From: Sphingobacterium nematocida
GTDB taxonomy: Bacteria; Bacteroidota; Bacteroidia; Sphingobacteriales; Sphingobacteriaceae
DNA: 64,000 bases
Assembly: GCF_900168125.1 (NCBI RefSeq)
Contig: NZ_FUZF01000015.1
Span: forward strand, 62,001 to 126,000
Direction: 5' to 3'
Shown here: positions 26,038-32,567 of the stretch, in pieces
How the letters are laid out: the number at the start of each line of letters is the position of its first letter
How positions within the stretch are numbered: the first letter of the stretch is position 1
The notes under the pieces: generated by a model
The model's database searches: none
The model's input: the letters and a program-made list of their open reading frames with translations, nothing else
What the model was told of the DNA's origin: nothing
Translations under genes and position numbers: made by a program

Positions 26038-26337
26038 TTACCACTCCTTTACAATCTCCCAGAGGTCGTTCCATTGTGGGTTAAGCTTGTTTATGAGATT
26101 CTCTTTCTTTGCGCGACTCCATTTCTTGAGCTGCTTTTCTCTGTCGATGGCTTCTTCAATAGTAGGAAAGGATTCAAAATAAACACAGAGATAGGAATTG
26201 TACCTGCTCGTAAACGAATTAGAATAACGCTTCTCTCTATGCTCAACCAACCTTGAGTATAAATCAGAAGTCACTCCAATATAGAGTACAGTTCGGTTCA
26301 CATTAGTTAATATGTATATCGCACCACCTCTTTCCAT
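26038..26337 (-). CDS. GIY-YIG nuclease domain protein (UPF0213/YhbQ-like)
   Basis: 99 aa, a complete stand-alone GIY-YIG domain: the GIY/YIG pair is IYILTNVNRTVLYIGVTSDL; the catalytic Arg is in LYSRLVEHREKRY; the Glu is in AIDREKQLKKWSRAKK; it ends with NPQWNDLW. Such small proteins are frequent in Bacteroidetes, often in several copies next to repeats or mobile DNA, and their biological role is unclear. It lies on the opposite strand inside the array, between sub-array 1 and the second tracr-like element, so it most likely entered the array as a passenger. A role in array processing cannot be excluded. Confidence 0.88.
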   Translation of the reverse strand: MERGGAIYILTNVNRTVLYIGVTSDLYSRLVEHREKRYSNSFTSRYNSYLCVYFESFPTIEEAIDREKQLKKWSRAKKENLINKLNPQWNDLWEIVKEW

Positions 26338-26358
26338 AGGATTAAGTTACTAAAAATT

Positions 26359-26440
26359 AAACAACATACAGGAGGCTGCTTGTTCAGCCGTAGGGTGAGG
26401 GCGTATTGCCACTCACTAAGTACCCTAATATTGATTGCAG
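26359..26440 (+). ncRNA. tracrRNA-like element, copy 2
   Basis: Same block as 24806 with the hairpin GGCTG-CTTGTT-CAGCC (26374-26389), GTAGGGTGAGGGC...GCCACTCAC (here the second stem gains GGC/GCC pairs) and anti-repeat TACCCTAATATTGA. Conservation begins at AAACAACA and stops after the anti-repeat. The first repeat of sub-array 2 starts at 26450, 10 nt later. Confidence 0.75.
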
Positions 26441-26449
26441 ACGAGGTAT

Positions 26450-27003
26450 CCTGTAGGTGATCTCATTTTGTAGGGTATTCACGACATCTGTGCCCCCGAG
26501 TAGCTCGGTAGGCGACGTGTAGATGATCACAGTTTGTAGGGTATTAACAACGGCTTCTACTGTAACCCTTTTGCTTTAATCATCTTAATGAAAATTTATT
26601 TGTCCTGTCCCCGTCATCTCGATTGTAGCGCAGCGGAATAGAGAGATCTAGCGAAATAACATTTACCCCTAGACAGTCCATAGATACCTCGACTGCGCTC
26701 GGTATGAAATGAATAAGTAAATACAATTTGTAGGGTATTAACAACTTCTGGAACCTTAAAGGTAATGATTTGTAGCCCTGTAGAGGACCACAGTGTGTAG
26801 GGTATTCACAACTATAAGTACAAATTATGTGTAAAAGAAGGCCTGTAGATGATCACAATTTGTAAGGTAGTAACAACTAAACTATGACAATACATGAGTC
26901 ATTAACCTTGTAGATGATCACAATCTGTAGGATACACAAAACTTAAATCATCTTTGATTCAAGATACTGATCGCCTATAAGTGGGCAGAGCTGACCTCCA
27001 TCA
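26450..27003 (+). CRISPR. CRISPR-like sub-array 2 (6 repeats plus a fragment)
   Basis: Repeats at 26450-26485, 26516-26551, 26582-26745 (left half unrecognisable, dispersed element inside, right half ACAATTTGTAGGG...), 26777-26812, 26842-26877, 26907-26942; a decayed left half near 26973-26987 leads into another dispersed element. Spacers: 26486-26515 (30), 26552-26581 (30), 26746-26776 (31), 26813-26841 (29), 26878-26906 (29), 26943-26972 (30). The repeat 3' ends vary (TTCACGAC, TTAACAAC, TTCACAAC, GTAACAAC) but keep TAGGGTA in most copies. All spacers differ from each other and from those of sub-arrays 1 and 3. Confidence 0.85.
26612..26708. repeat. Dispersed repeat element inside CRISPR repeat 13
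   Basis: CGTCATCTCGATTGTAGCGCAG...CTCGACTGCGCTCGGTATGA; the interior GATTGTAGCGCAGCGGAATAG is shared with the copies at 27004 and 29687. Its end has drifted. Confidence 0.7.
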
Positions 27004-27078
27004 CGTCATTTCGATTGAAGCGTAGCGGAATAGAGAAATCTAAAAACATATAACATAGTCCATAGATTTAACTGCGTT
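27004..27078. repeat. Dispersed repeat element, truncated, end of sub-array 2
   Basis: CGTCATTTCGATTGAAGCGTAGCGGAATAGAGAAATCT is a left end of the family. Its right end is replaced by the strong hairpin that follows. Confidence 0.65.
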
Positions 27079-27116
27079 GAGCCCCACGTCACCTCTCCAC
27101 AAGGTGACGTGGGGTT
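27079..27116. terminator. Strong hairpin between sub-array 2 and the third tracr-like element
   Basis: The stem CCCCACGTCACCT / AGGTGACGTGGGG, 13 perfect pairs with a 7-nt loop CTCCACA, lies 15 nt before the third tracr-like element. It is followed by TTATTC rather than a T run. It could end the sub-array 2 transcript or insulate sub-array 3. Confidence 0.6.
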
Positions 27117-27130
27117 ATTCGGTAAAATTT

Positions 27131-27210
27131 AAACAACAGACAGGAGGCTGCTTGTTCAGCCTTAGGGTGAGAGTATGCCGCCACTCACTAAGTACCCTAA
27201 TATAAGCGTA
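27131..27210 (+). ncRNA. tracrRNA-like element, copy 3
   Basis: Third copy: AAACAACAGACAGGAGGCTG, hairpin GGCTG-CTTGTT-CAGCC, TTAGGGTGAGAG...GCCACTCAC, then anti-repeat TACCCTAATAT. The copy is slightly more diverged downstream. The first repeat of sub-array 3 begins at 27216, 6 nt later. Confidence 0.75.
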
Positions 27211-27215
27211 GAATA

Positions 27216-27716
27216 ACCATGCATAGTCACAGCTGATAGGGGAATGACAACTTGGGTCTACACCTGATTCCGCAAGAATTACCTGTAGATAATCACAATT
27301 TGTAGGGTAATTACAACGCGAGCTCTTTTGGTCCATTGGAAAACAATCCTGTAGATGGTCACAATCCCCGAACTATGCCGTCATCTCGAACGAAACAGAG
27401 AACCCCGAAGGGCTCAACGAAGTTAGATCTAACGACTAGAATTAACCCTACATAGTCTATAGATCTCTCTATTCCGCTTCGCTCCAATCGAGATGACGGG
27501 AATTACGAAGCAAGCGCAATTTGTCGGGTAACAACAATACGGACCTAGGAAATAAATTAACAAACTACAACTACCAGAGTACACACAACTATAGTCTTGA
27601 AGCGCAATCTATCCCCCATACCAATACGTCTAGCAAATAAAACACAACTGCGGTAGCCTTGGCAACAAAAGATAAAACTAGCAAAACGCTGAGGTTATCC
27701 GCAGTTATTTGACAAC
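27216..27716 (+). CRISPR. CRISPR-like sub-array 3, decaying toward the sigma gene
   Basis: Repeats at 27216-27251 (variant), 27282-27317, 27348-27535 (split by a dispersed element), then partial copies ending at 27589 and 27648 and possibly 27716, where only the ACACAAC / GACAAC ends are readable. Spacers: 27252-27281 (30), 27318-27347 (30), 27536 onward, 27590 onward. The last recognisable repeat-like end lies about 17 nt before the sigma-factor ATG, so the array and the protein genes are directly joined, and a transcript reading through the array would continue into the sigma/dCas12f genes. Confidence 0.8.
27379..27498. repeat. Dispersed repeat element inside CRISPR repeat 20
   Basis: CGTCATCTCGA...CGAGATGACG, 120 bp, with inverted ends. 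It breaks repeat 27348-27535 after CACAATCCC; the right half resumes at GCGCAATTTG. The interior shares AGAGAACCCCGAAGGGCTC with the copies at 25388 and 29687. Confidence 0.8.
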
Positions 27717-27733
27717 AAGCAAAAAACCAAATC

Positions 27734-28534
27734 ATGAAACTAAACAACACACAGCTACACCTCTCCCTTCTAAAAGAAGGAAAAGAGAAAGGCCTAGACT
27801 ACTTTTACAAAAAATATTTCGACCAATTCTGCTATCGGGCCGAACGAGCTACCGATGACCTGTGTACAGCAGAAAGTATTGTACAGGAAGCTTTCTTTCG
27901 CCTTTGGCTCTTCCGCGAACAGATTGAAGACAGCGAGTCTCTTTTCAACTTTCTAAAAAAGCAAATCCGAGCCGCTATCGGTGTCTACTTTACTAAATCC
28001 AGAAATAGATTTCAACGAAGCTTACTTCGATTGGATGGTATTGAAGACTATCAAGAATTTATGTTAGGCTATGACATGGAAGAAGAGGGAGAAATAGACA
28101 CCATATACATCGAACGCTTGGAGGAAGAAAAACAGGTTCAGCTTGATAAACTTAATAACCTAATCCCTCACCTGTCTGAGCAGCAACAGCAATTCATCAG
28201 GCTTTGTCTTAAATACAGTTTTAATTACGAACGTATCGCCTATTATTTAGGAGGCATCTCAGACTATGAGGTTAGTATTCAGGTAGAGAAAACCATTGAT
28301 ACGCTCAAAACGATTTTCAATAGTCAAGACAAATTAAACATCTTGAATAAACCGACAAAGCTGACAATAGAGGGCGAATTTTCTGATGAGCAAGCCGAAG
28401 TGCTGCGTATGCGCTACGATTTACAGATGTCTTTCGACGAGATATCAGAAGCCCTTAAGCTAAATTCTTCCATCGTCAGAAAAATATTTATCGAAGCAAG
28501 AGCTAAAGTTAAACCCACTAAAAGAACAGCATAA
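27734..28534 (+). CDS. ECF-like sigma factor with duplicated region 4, partner of dCas12f
   Basis: 266 aa. Residues about 20-95 are sigma region 2 (FYKKYFDQFCYRAERATDD, AESIVQEAFFRLWLF, FNFLKKQIRAAIGVYF). Two helical segments follow that both look like region 4: residues 138-195 (LNNLIPHLSEQQQQFIRLCL, degenerate, with IAYYLGG as the recognition-like helix) and 215-262 (FSDEQAEVLRMRYDLQMSFDEISEALKL...FIEARAKVK), which is closer to a canonical sigma-4. A normal ECF sigma is about 180-200 aa, so this one is enlarged. No anti-sigma gene is adjacent. The stop is 2 nt from the start of the dead Cas12f gene, so the two are co-expressed. Inferred role: recruit core RNA polymerase to sites bound by dCas12f and its guide RNA. 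Confidence 0.85.
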   Translation: MKLNNTQLHLSLLKEGKEKGLDYFYKKYFDQFCYRAERATDDLCTAESIVQEAFFRLWLFREQIEDSESLFNFLKKQIRAAIGVYFTKSRNRFQRSLLRLDGIEDYQEFMLGYDMEEEGEIDTIYIERLEEEKQVQLDKLNNLIPHLSEQQQQFIRLCLKYSFNYERIAYYLGGISDYEVSIQVEKTIDTLKTIFNSQDKLNILNKPTKLTIEGEFSDEQAEVLRMRYDLQMSFDEISEALKLNSSIVRKIFIEARAKVKPTKRTA

Positions 28535-28536
28535 TC

Positions 28537-29631
28537 ATGGAAAAAGACAATATCGTACTCACTAGAAAAATACAGCTTCATATCGACTCTGACGATAAGG
28601 ATAAACGCTCTGAATATTATAAAACCCTATTCGAATGGCAAGATGTCGTATTCCGGGGAGCCAATATGGTCATGTCGCACCAATATATCCAAGAGCAGAT
28701 GAAAGACCTCATCTATCTACAGGATGATGTTAAAGTCAAACTAGCCGACCGCAACAAGGATGAAGAAGGCATTCTAAATACGTCGCGGATGAATACGACC
28801 TATAAAATATTATCCCGTTATTTTAAAGGAAAAATTCATTCCGATATCCTATCCTGCATCAACATGACGCTCATCAAGACTTTTAATAGCGAAAGACTAG
28901 ATTATTGGAAGGGTGTCAAGTCGCTGCGGAACTATAAGAAAGATATGCCTATCCCCTTCTCGGGAAGCCAAATCAAGCTCAGTAAGGATGAAAACAATAG
29001 AGACTTTAAGTTCATGCTGTTTAAAATTCCTTTCCGAACCTATCTGGGTAAAGACCGCTCGGACAAGCGCGTATTATTGCAGCGGGCACTTGTGGGTCAA
29101 ATCAAAATCTGTGGTAGCTCGATCAAGATCGTTAAAGGGAAGATCTTCCTGCTACTCGCCTTAGAAATGCCCAAGAAACAACATGAGCTAAAAGATCATG
29201 TCATTGCCGAGGCGTCTCTAGCCGTAGAGCATCCTATTACCGTGCAGATTGAAAAAGACAGTTTTCAAATCGGTAATAAGGAAGAATTCCTGTACCGTCG
29301 TATCGCGATACAAGCAGCGAGACACCGTATCCAACGGGCTGCGGCATTCTCCAGAGGTGGACACGGTCGCAAGAAAAAGCTAAAAAGTCTCGAACATTAT
29401 GATCAGAAAGAGAAAAGCTACGTTGATAACAAGTTACACCTCTACAGCCGAAGACTGATTGATGTCTGCATCAAAGCCCAAGCTGGCACTCTCCTGCTCG
29501 TCAACCAAAGTCTAAAAGAAGAGGTCGCCAAAGAAGACGAATTCTTATTGCGTAACTGGTCATACTATGGACTTATCGAGAAAATAAAGTACAAAGCAAA
29601 TTTGGCTGGAATCCAAGTTATTATTGAATAA
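28537..29631 (+). CDS. Nuclease-dead TnpB/Cas12f-like RNA-guided DNA-binding protein
   Basis: 364 aa. The second half aligns by eye with the TnpB/Cas12f RuvC region: basic helix RIAIQAARHRIQRAAAFSRGG with GRKKKLKSL (255-285), then SYVDNKLHLYSRRLIDVCIK (294-313), and WSYYGLIEKIKYKANLAGIQ (341-360), a TnpB/Cas12 hallmark. Where active enzymes have GIDxG (RuvC-I Asp) this protein has VIAEASLAVEHPI (222-233); where they have IVxEDL (RuvC-II Glu) it has LLLVNQSL (319-326). It ends right after the IKYKA segment, so the zinc finger and the RuvC-III Asp are absent. No cleavage is expected, but guide-RNA and DNA binding may be kept. It is coupled to the sigma gene and downstream of the array. Alternative: a TldR-type repressor; the sigma partner favours activation. 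Confidence 0.87.
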   Translation: MEKDNIVLTRKIQLHIDSDDKDKRSEYYKTLFEWQDVVFRGANMVMSHQYIQEQMKDLIYLQDDVKVKLADRNKDEEGILNTSRMNTTYKILSRYFKGKIHSDILSCINMTLIKTFNSERLDYWKGVKSLRNYKKDMPIPFSGSQIKLSKDENNRDFKFMLFKIPFRTYLGKDRSDKRVLLQRALVGQIKICGSSIKIVKGKIFLLLALEMPKKQHELKDHVIAEASLAVEHPITVQIEKDSFQIGNKEEFLYRRIAIQAARHRIQRAAAFSRGGHGRKKKLKSLEHYDQKEKSYVDNKLHLYSRRLIDVCIKAQAGTLLLVNQSLKEEVAKEDEFLLRNWSYYGLIEKIKYKANLAGIQVIIE

Positions 29632-29686
29632 ATAAAATCCTTGATTATAAAGAAGCACATGGGGCTATATCAAAAGTAGAATTTAC

Positions 29687-29809
29687 CGTAATTTCGACTG
29701 TAGCGCAGCGAAATGGAGAACCCCGAAGGGCTCTCGGAACGAAAATCTAAAGATTTGAAATTTAAGTTTTTAGATTTCTCGACTGCACTACGTTTCGCTC
29801 GAAATGACG
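29687..29809. repeat. Dispersed repeat element downstream of dCas12f
   Basis: CGTAATTTCGACTGTAGCGC...GCTCGAAATGACG, 123 bp. The interior GGAGAACCCCGAAGGGCTCT and CGGAACGAAAATCTAAAG segments are nearly identical to those in the array copy at 25388-25517, so the two are recent relatives. Confidence 0.8.
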
Positions 29810-29845
29810 TGAGAGTTTCAATTATGATACAGCCCAATATGAAAG

Positions 29846-29878
29846 AAAAGGGATTATCTTCGTAAAACAATCCCTTTT
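29846..29878. terminator. Terminator after the sigma/dCas12f operon
   Basis: The stem AAAAGGGATT / AATCCCTTTT with a 13-nt loop and a T run, between the dCas12f gene and the convergent phospholipase gene; usable from either side. Confidence 0.75.
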
Positions 29879-29912
29879 TCTAAACTGAATATATTTAAAA
29901 TTATAAAGACTT

Positions 29913-32378
29913 TCATGCTCCCATTAAAGGATCTGTGACACTATCTTTACCATTTTCTATTCTACCGGCATATCTTCTGCTAAACTGGGAGCCTGGATCG
30001 AGGCTCTTAATTTCAAGATCGTACCAGCGGTATACATGTTTTGTCTTGATCTTTATTTCCTTCTTCTTGGATGCAGCAATCAGCATAGGAGCAGAATCAG
30101 CATTTTTGTAATGATCCGTAATCTGAAGTGTAATCGCATGGCTATTTCTATTGTGAATAGTCAAGACAATTTCTTCATCAGCAGCCCTGTAGGATTGTTC
30201 GATCAGGATATTATTGGATTTCTGGTCTCCTTGGTACGATCTATAATACCCGTTTGGCCCATGTAGCACCAAGTGATACGCCTGCTGTTCAAATTCATCC
30301 AAGGACCAAGCGTAAGAAACAGACTTTCCAGCTGAAGCAGCGAAAGCCCAATTGGCCTTATCTTTTTTGTAGCCATGCGCATAGACATTGAAGGCTGCAC
30401 CCAAGGACTTTTTCTTAAACAGCGATGCAGAAGCTTCCATACGTAGCACCAACTGTCTGTTCTCTATATTTTCTTGAACATATAGTTCGTAGTTAAGCGC
30501 ATTGGACGGCTTAGTCCCTTGTTCCTGCGCCGGGAGTAAATTCCGGTATTTTCCTTGCTTTATGAGCGTACAGTCTTGCTCTTCGAATTTGCGAAAATTG
30601 TTGGGAAGAGGTTTTTCCCGTGCATTATTGATCGCCAAGATCTGGCTGTTGCGATCTAGAAAGTCAGGAAATTTGAAGTTCCCTTTTTGAAAAGGTCTGA
30701 ACGCAGATGTTAGATCTCCAGTGATCGCCCGCCGCCAAGAACTAATATTATCCTCAACAAGATTTACTTTAAATTTTTGTTGGACAAAGTGTTCCACAAA
30801 TTGGATCGTAGACGTAATGTCAAAGACCTCAGAATTAACCCAACCGCCTCGGGACCAAGGCGAAGCTATAATAAGAGGCACCCGATAGCCCAACCCCACA
30901 GGTCCTTCGGTAGCGTAGTCCGGATCTATACCGTAAGCAAGCTCTTGCTCTCTACTAACATACTCTGTGCTGTAATCAAGGTCGGCACTTGTCGCACCAG
31001 TACTCGAATCGCCCGGTTTGGGCGCTACGAATGGTGGTACATGGTCAAAGTAACCATCATTCTCATCATAGTTAAGGATAAAGATGGTCTTCTTCCATAC
31101 CTCCGGATTTTCGGTCAAAATCTGTAAAAGCTCAGATACATACCAAGCTCCATACATGGGAGCACTAGGATGATCAGAAAAATACTGCGGCGCGACCAAC
31201 CAGGATACGGTAGGCAGCTGCCCGTGGCGTACATCTTCTCTAAACTGATACAGGACATCCCCCTTGGGTACGGTAATCTCTTGTCCGTCGATCTCTACGA
31301 CCTGTGTATTGTGATAGTCTGGGTCTCCCTCATTGGTCTGAAAGGCCCGTTGGTGCAGGGACTTTGTAAACGTATCCAACCGATCAAATTTGTCAGCGCT
31401 ATAATTTTCAGATTCCCTTTTAAAACTTTCCAGCTGCTGTTCCTTCTGTTCAATTTTCTGCTTTAACTTTTGATCATTGCGGTTGCCTAATTCATCTTTC
31501 ATCTTTTCGATTTCGAATGGTAACTCTTGTATACGTCGCTGGTAAAAGTCAAGATGGCTCTTTTTGAAGCGAACCTTATATTGACTAAACCATTCCAGAT
31601 TATTGTCTGTAAAATTGCCAAGCCAGCTTTCGTCTGCACCACTCAAATCATTCTGCACGCTCACTTCATTTTGATAAACCTTCCAACTGATGTTATTTTT
31701 CTCCAGTAACTCTGGGAATGTACGCCAATGCGCTTCCTTATTGAAGTATACGTCAGAATTTCTAACCAGAGGTTTTGCGCCCTTCTCAGGAACACATTTG
31801 CCTGTCCAAAAAAAATGTCTGTTGGTCGTAGTACCTGTAATAGAAGAACAGAAGTGTTGATCACATATCGTAAATGCATCTGCAAAAGCGTAATAGAATG
31901 GGATATCTTCACGGGTATAATATCCCAATGTCAAGGGTAGATCCCGATATTGCTTATTGCCAGATCGCTTGGATTCTAACCAATTGTCAAACCGGCCATT
32001 GTTCCATGCCCCTATCTGATTTTCCCAAGAATGAGGTAGATCTCGTGTCCAAGCCGCATTAGAGTTTTTAATATCAAGACGAAACGGCGCATAAGTTTCT
32101 CCATTCTTATTAGACTGCAACCATACTGGATTTCCATTGGTAAGGCGCAACGCTCTAGGATCATTGAAGCCCCGGACACCGCGGAGACTGCCAAAACTAT
32201 GGTCGAACGAACGATTTTCCTGCATGACCATGACGATATGCTCTGCATCCAAATAAGTACTGCCATACGCAGGATCGATACGCAATGCTGCCTGAATAGC
32301 CGATGGAAGGCTATTGAATAATCCAAAAGAACCCGCTAGCATTCCTGCCTTTTTTATAAAATCTCTTCTGCTTTCCAT
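29913..32378 (-). CDS. Phosphocholine-type phospholipase C, Tat-exported
   Basis: 821 aa. The N-terminus SRRDFIKKAGMLAGSFGLF is a twin-arginine signal. Residues 30-560 are the phosphoesterase domain of acid-phosphatase/PLC type (HIVMVMQENRSFDHSFGSLRGVRGF, FCSSITGTTTNRHFFWTG, FILNYDENDGYFDHVPPFVAP, GLGYRVPLIIASPWSRGG, FVEHFV). The C-terminal 200 residues hold beta domains of the PLC C-terminal type (NYELYVQENIENRQLVLRM, AYHLVLHGPNGYYRSY). The family hydrolyses phosphatidylcholine or sphingomyelin and acts outside the cytoplasm. About 820 aa is usual. Monocistronic, with a terminator hairpin upstream separating it from a decayed locus. Confidence 0.92.
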   Translation of the reverse strand: MESRRDFIKKAGMLAGSFGLFNSLPSAIQAALRIDPAYGSTYLDAEHIVMVMQENRSFDHSFGSLRGVRGFNDPRALRLTNGNPVWLQSNKNGETYAPFRLDIKNSNAAWTRDLPHSWENQIGAWNNGRFDNWLESKRSGNKQYRDLPLTLGYYTREDIPFYYAFADAFTICDQHFCSSITGTTTNRHFFWTGKCVPEKGAKPLVRNSDVYFNKEAHWRTFPELLEKNNISWKVYQNEVSVQNDLSGADESWLGNFTDNNLEWFSQYKVRFKKSHLDFYQRRIQELPFEIEKMKDELGNRNDQKLKQKIEQKEQQLESFKRESENYSADKFDRLDTFTKSLHQRAFQTNEGDPDYHNTQVVEIDGQEITVPKGDVLYQFREDVRHGQLPTVSWLVAPQYFSDHPSAPMYGAWYVSELLQILTENPEVWKKTIFILNYDENDGYFDHVPPFVAPKPGDSSTGATSADLDYSTEYVSREQELAYGIDPDYATEGPVGLGYRVPLIIASPWSRGGWVNSEVFDITSTIQFVEHFVQQKFKVNLVEDNISSWRRAITGDLTSAFRPFQKGNFKFPDFLDRNSQILAINNAREKPLPNNFRKFEEQDCTLIKQGKYRNLLPAQEQGTKPSNALNYELYVQENIENRQLVLRMEASASLFKKKSLGAAFNVYAHGYKKDKANWAFAASAGKSVSYAWSLDEFEQQAYHLVLHGPNGYYRSYQGDQKSNNILIEQSYRAADEEIVLTIHNRNSHAITLQITDHYKNADSAPMLIAASKKKEIKIKTKHVYRWYDLEIKSLDPGSQFSRRYAGRIENGKDSVTDPLMGA

Positions 32379-32396
32379 TTAGATTGTTTAAAGTAT

Positions 32397-32421
32397 GAAG
32401 GTGCCCATGGAGAGCACCTTC
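32397..32421. terminator. Hairpin between PLC and the decayed locus
   Basis: GAAGGTGC / GCACCTTC with a 9-nt loop, positioned as the terminator of minus-strand transcription from the remnants upstream of PLC. Confidence 0.55.
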
Positions 32422-32441
32422 TAATATAGTTTTAATACATT

Positions 32442-32567
32442 TTATTTCAAAATCCACATCAGCTGGTTGATATCGTCACCCCCTCCGAATTGGCGCTTGA
32501 CCGCCTCGTCTACGTTTTCGATGTTGTAATCAAACTCCGAACTTGGATACTTCCAAAGCGTACCCTC
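32442..32567 (-). pseudogene. Probable C-terminal remnant of a SusD/RagB lipoprotein
   Basis: A 41-codon frame following a stop and ending TAA at 32442. It reads GTLWKYPSSEFDYNIENVDE, then a QFGGGDDINQLMW end. The pattern (aromatic-Pro strand, N-x-x-N-V-x-x-A, Gly-Gly-Asp, Met-Trp tail) looks like the end of SusD-like proteins. It has no start codon and abuts the end of the decayed membrane gene, so it is a fragment left by a deletion. Identification is tentative. Confidence 0.4.

Larger units (their letters stand above)
29632..29912. other. Intergenic region after the dCas12f gene
   Basis: It holds one dispersed repeat element (29687-29809) and a terminator hairpin (29846-29878). No CRISPR-like repeat is seen on this side of the protein genes. 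Confidence 0.7.

Noticed and set aside
27115..27336. Minus-strand ORF across the third tracr-like element
   Set aside because: Composed of the antisense of the tracr block and repeats; no coding signal.
24894..27716. Reading the array as a standard type V defence CRISPR locus
   Set aside because: There is no cas1/cas2, the effector lacks all RuvC catalytic residues, and a sigma factor is in the effector's operon.
28537..29631. An IS605/IS607 transposon with an active TnpB
   Set aside because: No TnpA, no transposon ends around the gene, catalytic residues lost and C-terminus absent; the gene is coupled to a sigma factor.
29670..29870. Minus-strand ORF downstream of dCas12f
   Set aside because: It translates the dispersed repeat element; similar frames appear wherever the element occurs.
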